32,653 nucleotides of DNA from NCBI GenBank assembly GCA_910586365.1, contig CAJUGP010000013.1:17866-50518 (forward strand), in the 5' to 3' direction. This document shows positions 1-11,600 of the stretch, one piece after another. Each line of letters opens with the position of its first letter. Position 1 is the first letter of the stretch. The position numbers and the translations under genes are program-made. This DNA comes from an uncultured Christensenella sp. (GTDB lineage Bacteria; Bacillota; Clostridia; Christensenellales; Borkfalkiaceae). The notes under the pieces are model-generated. The model worked only from the letters and a program-made list of their open reading frames with translations. It searched no databases and was not told where the DNA came from.

Positions 1-3000
1 CGCACGACTACTTCGAGAATGCTCTGCGATTTGTCGGGATACGTCGTCGTCGTGGTCGTCGTCGTTTCGGTGTAAGGATTCTTGTTTTCGTCCTTGCCCG
101 TTCTCGTCGATACCGTCGTTACCGTCTTCGTTTCGCCCGAATCGGGATTCGTGGTCGTGGTTTCGGTCGTCGTCTTGTCGCCCGTTTCGGGATCGACCAC
201 CGTTTCGGTCTTGGTCGTTTCCGAGGTCTGGTTGTCGCCTTCGCCGCGGATCGTTTCTTCCGTAACCGTCACTTTGATAACGTTGCCGTCCTTATCGGTT
301 ACGGTAACCGTCGTCGTGATCGTGATCGAACCGTCGGGGTTCTTCGTTTCCGTTACGACCGTCGTCGTGATCGTGTCTTCGGTCTCTTCCACCACAGGAG
401 GTTTGGTTTCCGTTTCGGTATGATCGGGCTTGGTCGTCGTTTCGGTCGTCGAGGTCGAGCCGCCTTCCTTGTCGTAGACCTTCACGGTCGTGGTAACAAC
501 GCCGTTCTTATCGGTTACGGTGATGGTTTCCTTCACAAGGAAGTTATCCTCGTCGTACTCGTACACCGTCACAACGGACGAAGTCTTGCCGTCGGGATAG
601 GTCGTGATTTCGGTCTTCTTGATCACGTTGCCCTTCTCGTCTTTCTCGATCGTCGTTTCCGTCGTTTCTTGCGATTTGTCGGGGTTCGTCACGGTCGTAT
701 CGGTCGTGTCGTTGCCGTTTTCGTCCTTACCGTAAACCTTCACGGTCACGGTTACGTTGTTTTCGCGATCGGTTACGGTGATGGTTTCCTGAACGAGCTT
801 GCCGTCCGGATCTTCCGTGTAATCGTACACATAGTCGGTTACAACGGTATAGGTCGTGCCGTCGGGATAGGTCGTGATTTCGGTCTTCTTGATCACGTTG
901 CCGTGATCGTCTTTTTCAACCGTCGTCACCGTCTTAATGTCTTCTTCCGATCCGTCGGGATGCGTCACGGTCGTATCGGTCGTGTCGTTGCCGCTTTCAT
1001 CCTTGCCGAACGTGTTCACGGTCACGGTCACCTTGCCGTCCTTGTCGGTTACGGTGATCGTCTCTTTCACGAGCTTGCCTTTCGTGCTTTCCGTGTAATC
1101 GTATTCGTACTCGGTCACAACGGACGAGGTCTTGCCGTCGGGATAGGTCGTGATTTCGGTCTTCTTGATCACGTTGCCGTGCTCGTCTTTTTCAACCGTC
1201 GTCACCGTCGTGCCTTCGGGCGTCGTGGTCGACGTTTCGGTATCGGTCGAGATCGAACCGTCGGGGTTCTTCGTCTCCGTTTCCGTCGTCGTATCCTTCG
1301 AGCCGTCGGGATGCGTGACGGTTTCGGTGCGGTCGGTCGTACCGTCGGCTTTTTCCGTCGTCTCGGTTACGGTTACCGTCACCGATCCGTCGGGCTTCGT
1401 CAGCGTTACCGTTACGATGGTCGTCTTATCGCCCGCGTTCGGGTAATTCTCTTTGACGAGCGTTTCGGTCTTTTCGATCTGCTTGGAGCCGTCGGGATAA
1501 ACCGTCGTCACAATGACGGTGATCATGCCCGTTTCGGCGTCGACAATCGTAACCGTCGTAACAACCGTCTGCGTGCCGTCGGGATGCGTGATCGTTTCGA
1601 TAACCGTCGTCTGTTCGTTGCCGTTTTCGTCGGTGCCGCCCGTAATGGTCGTCGTTTCCGTCGTCGTGGTCGAACCGTCGGGGTTCGTCGTCGTTTCCGT
1701 TACCGTCGTCGACGTCGTGCCGTCGCCCTTGTTCGTGGTCGTGGTCGTCGTCGTTTCGGTCGTCGAACCGTCGGGGTTCTTCGTCGTCTCGGTCGTCGTC
1801 TCCGTCTTGGTTCCTTCGGGCTCCTTCGTCACCGTTTCGGTCTTGGTTTCCGTTTCCGTCGTCGTGCCGTCGGGTTTCTTCTCCGTCGTGGTCGTCGTTT
1901 CGGTTTCGGTCGTCGTCTTGTCGCCCGTCGATTCGCCCGTCGACTTGTTGAAGATTTCTTCCACCTTAACGACTTTTTCGCTCGTCACGGTCGTAACCGT
2001 CGTAATTTCGCCGGGGTTGGTTACCGTGGTCGTGATGATCGTCGTCTTTTCGGTCCACGTGGTGGTTTTCGTATACGTGCCGTCGCCGTTATCGGTATCG
2101 ACAGACGTTTCATCGCTCTTTTCGACAATCGTTTCAACCGTCGTCGTGGTCGTCGTGCCGTCGCCGTTGTCCGTCGTTTCGGTCGTAACGTCCTTATCGG
2201 GGTTCGTTTCCTTGATGATGGTTTCGGTTACGGTGGCGTTGCCGTCTTTGTCGTAAACGGTTTCCTCTTTCTTGACGGGTTTGCCGTCTTCGTAGTAGGT
2301 TACGGTTACGCTCAGGATCTTGCCGTCGCCGTCTTTCACGGTTACGGTTACTTGCGTGAGCTTGCCTTCCTCACCTTCGGACTCCGGCGCGCTGCGCTCT
2401 TCGACCGTTTCGGTCGTTCTGATCACGTTGCCGTCTTTGTCTTTCTCGATCACGGTGATCGTGGTCGTCGTCGAGCCGTCTTCATGCGTGACGGTCTTCT
2501 TCGACGTCTCGGTCGAGCCTTCCGGCGTCGTCGAAGTTTCCTTATCGAATTCCACTTCGCCCGACTCTTCGGTCTTGGTCGTCGTGGTCGTCTGAGAATC
2601 GGGATTCTTCGTCGTGATCGTGGTCGTCTTGTCGCCCGTTACGGGATCGATTTCGACTTCCGTCTTGGTTTCGGTTTCGTTCGTCGTACCGTCGGGGTTC
2701 GTCGTCGTCTCGGTTACGGTTTCCGTTTCCTGGATCGTGTTGCCGTCTTTGTCAACAACCGTTTCGAGCACCGTCACCGTCTTGATCACCGTGCCGTCGG
2801 CAAGCGTTACGATAACGGTCTCCGTCTTGATCGTAACCGTACCACCCTCCGAGGGGAAGTCTGTCTTAATGTCAAGAATGGTTTCCGTCGACTTGATGAA
2901 CGCATACCCGCCTTCGCCGTATTCGGTTACGAGCGTGCTTACAAGGGTGTTGTTTGTGCCGTACTTCTCGAGCGTTACCGTACGCGAAACAACGTTTTCG

Positions 3001-5685
3001 TCCTGATCGTAAACGGTGACAACCGTCTTAACGAAGTTGTACGTCGTTCCATCGATCGTCTGCGAGAACTTGGACGTTTCGGTCGTGGTGTGCGTCGTAA
3101 CGGGTTTACCGTCGGGACGCGTGGTCTCGGTCGTCGTTTCGTCTTTCTTATCAACGTCGACTTCGCCGCCTTCGACCTTTTCGCCGATAATGGTGATCGT
3201 GATCTTCTCTTCTTCCTTGATCGAGCCGTCACCGTACGTCGCCCACGTTTTCACGGTTACGGTCTTCGTACCGTCGCCGTTATCGGTGGTTATAGTTTCA
3301 GTGTAACGGATAACCGTCGTGCCGTCACTGTAAACCGTCGTTTCGATCACTCTCGTGCCGACTACCTTGCCGTCTTCCACAATGTCTTCGGTCGTCGTCG
3401 TAGTGGTCGTCTTGTCGCCCGTTACCTTATCGGTCGTTTCGGTCGAGGTCGAACCGTCGGGTTTCGTCACCGTTTCGGTCGTCGAGCCGCCCGTCACGTT
3501 TCCGTCGGGATCTTTTTCGGTCGTATCGGTCGTGGTCGTCTTATCGCCCGTTTCGGGATCGGTCTTTTCCGTCGTTTCGGTTTCGGTCGTCGAACCGTCG
3601 GGGTGCTTCGTCGTCGATTCCGTCGTCTTGTCGCCCGTTTCGGGATCGGTCTTGGTCGTCGTATCCGTTTCGGTCTTGTCGCCCGTTTCGGGGTCGATTT
3701 CGATCTTGTGTTCGTGATCGACGTCAAGCTCTTTGCCCGTTTCGGGATCGATTTCCTTCGAGTACTCGTGCGTGGTTTCTTCGATGAGTTTGCCTTCGCC
3801 GTTGTACACGCGAATGACGAGTTTCACGAGGGTTTCGCCGTCGTAAGTATAGGTCTTGACCGTAATGCTCTCGACGCTTTCCACGTTGTTCTCGGTCAGA
3901 TAAACGGTGATCACTTCTTTGACTTTGCGGCCTTTTTCGTCCTTCGTCGTGGTGGTTTCCGTTCTTCTTTCGCGGATCATGTTGCCTTCGCCGTCAACCT
4001 CGGTTTCGGTCTGCGTATCGGTCGATTCGGTTTCCTTAGAATCGGTTACGTCGGTTTCCTTATCGGTTACCGTCGTGTCGATCGGGTTGCCGTTCTCGTC
4101 GTACACGGTTTCGGTCTTGGTTTCGGTCCAATTACCCGTTTCGGGATCGATCACCTTGTCGGTAACCGTTTCCTTATCCTTCAAGCCGTCCTCGCCCGTA
4201 ATGGTTTCGGTCGTCTTTTCGGAAATCAAATTGCCGTTTCTGTCGTATACCTTCACGACTGTCGTGGTCGTCGTCGTACCGTCGGGGTTCTTCGTGACCG
4301 TCGTCTCGGTTACCGTCTTGGTATCCTGCTCGTCATACTGATCGTATGTGTACACTTCGACGATCTTGCTGATCACGTTGCCCTTTTCATCGTACTCCGT
4401 GATTGTTTCCTTAACGATCTGCTCGTTCTTGTTGTACTCGGTTTCGGTAACTTTAATGATCTTGCCGTCGCCGTTCTTCACGGTTACGATGACTTTGACT
4501 ATTTTGCCGTCTTCGTCTTTGATCGTAAGCGTTTCGGTCGTTTGGATCACGTTGCCTTCTTCGTCGTACTCGGTTTCGGTCTTGGTCGATTCCGTACCCG
4601 AGGAGGATTCCGTCTTATCCGTAACAACGGGATCTTTACGGTTGCCGTCTTCGTCGAATTCGGTTTCCGTCGTCGTGGACGAGGTGGAACCGTCGGGATT
4701 CTTAGTCGTAACCGTCACCGTTTCTTTGATCGGGTTGCCGTTCTCGTCGTACTCGGTTTCGGTCTTGATCGTCGTATCGCCGTTCACCTCGATCTTCGTG
4801 ACGATCTTTCTGACCTCGACTCTGCCGTCGGGATACGTCGTCGTGATGATCGTCGTTCTGCTGTTCTCTACGCCTTCGGTCGGCGTGGTAACCGCTTCAA
4901 CGATCGTTTCGTCGCCGTTTTCTTCCACCGTCGTGGTCTTGACGATCTCTTTGACAAAATTGCCGTCTTTATCGACCGTTTCCGACTTCACCGTCGTGAC
5001 GGAGGACTGCGTTTCGCTGACCAGGTTGCCCATCGCGTCGGTCACCGTAGTGATAACGGTCGTCTTATCGATCACCGTAACCGTAACGTTGCCGTTTTTA
5101 TCGACCGTTTTGCGGACTTCGTGCTCGACGATCGTGTTCACTTTCGTGACGTTGCCGTCTTCGTCTTCCGTTTCGGTCGTGCTTTCCGTCTTGGAATAGT
5201 CGGGTTTGCTGGTGTCCGTCGTCGTGGACGAGCTCGAACCGTCGGGCTTCTTCTCCGTTACCGTCGTATGCGTGACGTTGCCGTCCTTATCCTTTTCGAT
5301 AACGGTGGTCGTGCTCGAACCGTCGGGTCTTTCTTCCACGATCGTGGTCGTCGACGTGCCGTCGGGTCTCTTTTCGACCGTCGTCGTGACCTTCGTGCCG
5401 TCGGGCTTGATTTCGACCGTAACCGTGATTTCGGTTTCGGTTGTACCCGTTTCCTTGTCGATAATTTCGGTTTTAACTACCTTCGTGGCTTCGCCGGTCG
5501 GGTTGCCGTCCTTATCCTTTTCGGTCGTGGTCGTGGTCGTCGTTCTGGTCAACGTACCGTCGCCATTTTCTACGGTCTCTACCTTCGTGTTGATTTCGGT
5601 CGACGAACCGTCGGGTCTGGTTTCGATTTCGGTTCTGCCGCCTTCGTCGGTCACTTCGCCCGAAACGGTTACAACCGTAACCATG
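1..5685 (-). repeat. Thr/Glu/Asp/Lys-rich tail with PDG and D-x-D-G-N turns (open at window edge)
   Basis: At least 1,890 residues built from short alternating strands and turns: KDKDGN, NPDGST, RPDGTS, DPETGDKTT, YDENGNPI and THPDGS separated by runs of Thr with Val, Glu and Ile. Thr is by far the commonest residue and there is almost no Cys or Trp. Five or more copies of (V/E)YD-x-x-GN-x-I between about 4085 and 4760 resemble the YD motif of RHS-like repeats, but spacing and context differ. D-x-D-G-N turns could bind calcium, which is speculative. The segment is likely an extended, possibly glycosylated stalk. No LPxTG or membrane segment appears before the window ends. Confidence 0.8.
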
Positions 5686-8600
5686 ATTTCGGTATCGCCG
5701 CCCACCGTGAACGTGTAAGCGTCGTCTGCGTCAAGCTCGACAAGCGTTTTGCCGTCTTTGGTGATCAGATAGACTCTGAGCGTGTAATCGCCCGCAGCGT
5801 CTGCCTTCGTCACCGTTGCCGTAAACACGGTGCCGAACGCGTATTCGCCCGCCGTGATGCCTGCCACGGTTACCTTTTCGGCATCGTAGCTCACCGCAAC
5901 GTTATACTTTCTGTACTCGTACTTCGCATAAAGCGTGTACGCAACCTGATTTTCCTCGCCTCTGATCTTCGTCTCGAAGTCGAACGCCTTCGTGAACGCC
6001 TGATCTTCGTACCAACCGACGAACTTCTGACCCTCGAGGGCGGGAACGCTCGGTTTCTGAACGGTCTTGCCCGATTCCACAGGAGAGTGAATGGTCTTGC
6101 CGTTTACGACGAAATCAACGTAAACGATCTTCGCTTTCCACTTCGCATACAGCGTCGTGTGAGCGGTGATCTTCGTATCGGCATCGAACACAACCGTGCA
6201 AGCCGCGTCGATACACCAACCGATGAACGAAGCATCCTGACTCGTCAGGTTCTTCGGCGTTTCGATTCTCGAACCGTACTCGACTTCGATCGCTTCGGGT
6301 TTCTGATCCGCCATTTCGCAATTCGCGAACGTAACGGTGAACATGCCGCCCGTCCACTTCGCATAAAGCACGGTATTTTCCGTGATCGGCGTGTTGAAGT
6401 CGAATTCTGCGGTCAGCTCCGCATTCTGATACCAGCCGCCGAACGTCCAGCCTTCTCTCGTCGGAGCGGCGGGTTCCGCAACCGTATCGTTTTCCTTCAC
6501 CGCGGCGTCTGCAATGACGCTGCCGCCGTTCGTCTGGAAGGATACAATGTAGTAGGTCGCAGGGTTGCCGTCGGGATCGGTGGTGGGAACTCTCGTCCAC
6601 TTCGCGTAGACGGTGATATTGCCTTCCACCGCGCCGAACGTATACGCTTCGGCGTTCTCTTCCGTCGAAACGAACCAACCCTCGAAGAGGTGTCCGTGTT
6701 TCGTCGGAGCGACGGGCACTTTCGCGCTTTCGCCGTTCGCTACCAACTGCGACTCAACGTCCGTACCGCCCTGCGAATCGAACGTTACCGTGTACTCGAT
6801 CTTATCCCACGCGGCATAGAGCGTGAAGTCTTCGCCGTATACGGGCGTTCTGAACTGATATTCGCTCGAAAGCGACGCGTCTTTATACCAGCCGCGGAAG
6901 ATATGGTTTGCCTTGGCGGGCATTTCGGGAACCTTAACTTGCTCGCCTTCTTTAATTACCTGCTGCGCGATGAGGCTGCCGCCGAACGTTTCAAACGTAA
7001 CGACGATATAATGCACTTCCTGCGTCGGATCGTCGGGATCGGTGGTAGGCACAGGCGTCCACTTCGCATACAGCGTGAAGTTTTTCTCGACAAGCGTGTC
7101 GAAATCATAACCGTTCAGGCATTCCGCGTCGGTATACCAACCGTCGAAGGTGTAACCCATCTTGGTCGGCATCACAGGCGTTACTTTGCCGCCGCTCACG
7201 ACAGACTGCTTGCTCTCCGCATTTGCGGGAAGCTCGCCGCCGTTGACGTTGAGCGTAACGGTATAGACTTTGATCTGCCAGCCCGCATAAAGCGTCAAGT
7301 TACCCGTTTCTTCGGTGACGACCGTGGCGAAATCATACGCCTGCGTGCAGCCGATATCGGTGTACCAACCCGTGAAGGTGTAATGTTCCTTCGTCGGATC
7401 GACCGTAGGCTTCTGCACGGTCTTGCCGTATTTCACGGACTGACCCGCAACGGGGCTGCCGCCCATCGAATCGAAGGTGACGGCAATCGCGTCTTCCACG
7501 ACGCCCGCCCACTTCGCATAGAGCACGGTATCCTGCTCGATCGGCGTCGAGAAGTCGAACTTCGTCGTGCCTTTCTCGTCGAGATACCAACCGACGAACA
7601 CGAAGCCGTCGTCTCTCGTCGGCGTCGAAGGAGCTACCGCGCACACGCCGCTCGCAACCGTTTGCGCCGCAACGCTAAGCCCTTCCACGTTCGTTACGAA
7701 CTCGACCGTATAGGTCACTGCCTTCCACTTCGCATAAATGTACGTCGTGTTCGAAACGGGCTTCTCGAAGTTGTAAAGCGTCGTGAGCGAAGGATCGGCG
7801 TACCAACCGTCGAACACGTAATGCTCTCTCGTCGGATCGGTTTCGGGTCTTACCGCCTTATTGCCGTAAACGACTTTCTGCCCTTCGATTTCGCTGCCGC
7901 CGTTCGTTCTGAACGTGACGTTATAGGTATTGATGTTGAACTTCGCATAGAGCACGAGGTCGCCCGTGATCTTGGTATCGAAGTCGAAACGGAGCAACAG
8001 CTCTTCGTCGAGGTACCAACCCGCGAAGGTATAGCCCTCTCTGACGGGCGTTTCGGGCGCGGCGATCGCCTGACCGTAGTCAAGTTCTCTCTGCTGCGTC
8101 ATCGTGCCCTGCACGAAACTGACGGTAACGCGAATGACCTGCCACTTCGCATAGATGATCGTATCGTCTAAGATCGGCGTGTTGAAGTCGAATTCGACCG
8201 TGCAGTCGATATCTTCATACCAGCCGAGGAACACATAGCCGCGTTTCGTAGGCGTCGTGGAATTACTTGCACGTTCGCCCTTCTTGACCGCCTGACCGAC
8301 GACAACGCTGCCGCCGAACGTTTCAAACGTGACCGTGAAGGTCTGGTCGTCACCGACGCCGACAGGGTTCATCGCCCACTTCACATAGAGGTCGAGATCG
8401 CTCGTAACGGGCGTATCGAAATCGTATCTGTTCGTGCAATCGGGATCGGTGAACCAACCCGCGAAACGGTAACCGTACTTGATCGGCGTCGTCGGGTTGA
8501 CGGCGTAATCGTTGTATTCCACCGTCGAGTGTACGATTTCCTTAATAAGAGGTTCGTTGTGCTCGCCGCCGAGCGTATCGTAGAAGGTGACCGTGAAGGT

Positions 8601-11600
8601 CTGCTTCGTCCACTTCGCATACAGCGTGATGTCGCTTACGACAGGCTGGTTGAAGTTGTATTCCACGGTGCACTTGGCGTTCGTGTACCAACCGCTGAAG
8701 ATGTAACCCGTTCTCGTCGGGATCTGGAGATCGTTTTCGTTGAGTCTCTTGCCGTTTTCGACCGCGACGCCTGCAACCGCGTTGCCGCCGTTGGTCTGCA
8801 ACGTAACGACGTAATAGATTACTTCTGCGCCCGTATCGGGATCGATGACCTGAGGAACTTTGGTCCACTTCGCGTAAACCGTGATATCCTCGTTGATGAC
8901 CGTCGCAAAGTCGAACTCTTCGCCGTCTTTGCAATCCGCGCTCGTATACCAACCGCCGAAGATATAGCCTTCTTTCACGGGCGTTTCGGGTACAAGAGCC
9001 GTGCCGCCGAGGCGGATCGGCTGCGCTTCCACGTCGCTGCCGCCAAGCGTATCGAACGTGACCTTATGCGTGATAACGACCCACTTCGCATAAAGCTCGA
9101 TGTTTTTCACGACGGGCGCGCTGAAATCGTAACGCTGCGTAAGCGCTTTATCCGTGAACCAACCGTCGAACGTGTAGCTTTCTTTGGTCGGATCGGCGGG
9201 TTTCGTCGCCGCGTGGTTTGCGTTGATCTTCTGCGTCGGGATCACCGTACCGCCGTTCGTTTGGAAGGTAACGGTATAGAACACCGTTTCATCCGTGATT
9301 TCCACCCACTTCGCGTAGAGCGTAATGTCGGAATTGAGCGAAGAATTAACGAAATCGTAAGGATCGCCGCTGAAGATTTCGCTCAGATACCAACCTTCGA
9401 AGATATGGTTCTCTTTGGTCGGTTCGGCAGGCTGCGCAACTTTGCCGCCCTTGATCACCGACTGACCGATGACGAGGCTGCCGCCGTTCGTCTGGAACGT
9501 GACGGTGTAATAGGTCGCTTCTTCGCCCGTATCGGGATCGGTGGTGGGAAGCTTCGTCCACTTCGCGTAGATCGTTCTGTTCTGTACGACGGGTCCGAAC
9601 TCATATTCGTTGCCGTCGGTGCATTCCGCATCGGCATACCAGCCGCCGAACGTGTAACCCGATCTCACGGGCGTGACGGGAACGGTCGCACTGTCGCCCT
9701 GCTGCACGCGCTGCGCAAGCAGATTGCTGCCGTCCGCAAAAATACCGTCGTTCGCGCTGAACGTAACGGTGATGTACCATTCCGTCCATCTTGCGTAAAG
9801 CGTGAGGTTATCGAGAATTTGCTTATTGAAATCGTATTCGGTGTAGAGGTAGTAGCCGACGACCGTATCGCCTTCCTTCACCGTTTCGATATACTGATCC
9901 GCCCCGACTTCGGGAAGCGTGGAAACAAGCGTTCTCGTGTACCAACCGCCGAACGAATAACCGACTTTAACGGGAGCCTTGGGTTCTTCCGCTCTGCCGC
10001 CCGCGACGATCACCTGATCTTCGACGGGAGTATCGGCGCCGTTCACCTGGAAGGTGACCGTATAGCGGCGCATGCTCATCCATCTCGCGTAAAGCGTGAG
10101 GTTTGCCGTAACTTCGGTCTCGAAATCGTACAGCGTATACAGGTAATAACCCGTTACGTTAAGACCGCTTTCGTCCATCAACGTTTCGACGTACTGATTT
10201 TCCGCCACGTTTTCGGGCATATCTGTCAGCTTTTCGCTTCTCGTATACCAGTTGATAAACGAGTAATCGTCGAGCGTCGGGTCATTTTCGGGTCTGACGA
10301 CCTTTCCGCCGTCGGCAACGCGCTGACCTTCGATCGCGGCGCCCGAACCCGTCATGAACGTAACGATATGATAACGGATCGCCGTCCACTTCGCATAGAC
10401 CGTAGCCGTCGCGGTCACGACGCCGAACGTATATTCCTCGCCGTCCAAGCAGTCCGCGCTCGTATACCAACCGCCGAAGAGATAGCCTTCTCTTTCGGGA
10501 GCGGCAGGCTCTGCGATCGTACCGCCTTGTTCCACGGTCACGACGTCAAGCGTCAAATCGTCATAGTTGAGCGAGAAGGTAATGTAGTACTGTTCCTTGC
10601 TCGGCTCTTTGTCGTCCTGCTTGTAGTTGGCAACGATCACAACGTCCGCCGTGATTTCGTCGGCGTAATGATATTCCGCCCCGCTTTCCTTATAAGTCCA
10701 GCCGATGAACGTGTAGCCGTCTTTTTCGGGAACGACGACCGTTTCGCCGACCGTCTTGCCGTGCTCGACGCGCTGCGCAGACAATACGTTGCCTTCTTCG
10801 TCAACAAACTTGACGGAGTGATAAATAACTTCTTCTGCTTCTTCGGTCCACTTCGCGTAAACCGTAATATCTTCCGTAACCGCGCCGAACAGGTATTCGT
10901 TGCCGTCGGTGCAAGCCGCATCGGTATACCAACCCGCGAAGATCTTGTTCTCTAAGGTCGGGTCGGCGGGTTTCTCCGCGCTCTTGCCGTACTCGATGCC
11001 TTCGGCGTCGGGAACAACCGAACCGCCCTGCGAATCGAAGTGCACAGTGTAGGTACGGATATTCCACTTCGCATAAAGCGTGAAGTTTCCGCTTACCGTA
11101 ACCGTCGTTTCGGTATAAGCCTGCGTGCATTCCGCATCGGTATACCAACCGCCGAAGGTATGGCTGTCGGTATCGGCGAGCGTTTCGACGCTGACGATTT
11201 CGCCCGCTTTCTTCTCGACGTCGCGGACGACCTTGCCGTCGGATACGAACGTAACGTGATACGTTTCTTCCACAGGCTCGGTTACTTTTTCAAACTGCGC
11301 TTCAAGCTCGATATCTGCGGTGATCGCATCGTCGAAGCTGAACGCGCCGCCGTCTTTCACCTGCCAGCCCGTGAACGTATAGCCGTCTTTCGTGGGAACG
11401 GGAACGCTGTTCGCCTTTTCGCCGCTCTTCACCGACTGTTTGTCATAGAGCACGCCGTCGACCGTAAAGGTCACGGTGTAATAGGTGTCGGGTGCAACGG
11501 TTTCTTCCACCCACTTCGCGTAAACGGTTACGTTTGCCGTAACTGCACCGAACGCATAGGACTTGGTGCAAGCCTCGTCCTCGAACCAACCCGCGAACAC

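Noticed and set aside
82..5718. Val/Ser-rich open frames on the plus strand (82-423, 1513-2256, 4348-5199, 5206-5718)
   Set aside because: They are out-of-register antisense readings of the Thr-rich tail; the Val/Ser repetition is the complement of ACC/ACG/GAC codons.
9510..9560. LPTTD in the linker before repeat 79 as a sortase LPxTG signal
   Set aside because: It is internal, lacks the G at position five, and is followed by neither a hydrophobic segment nor a positive tail.
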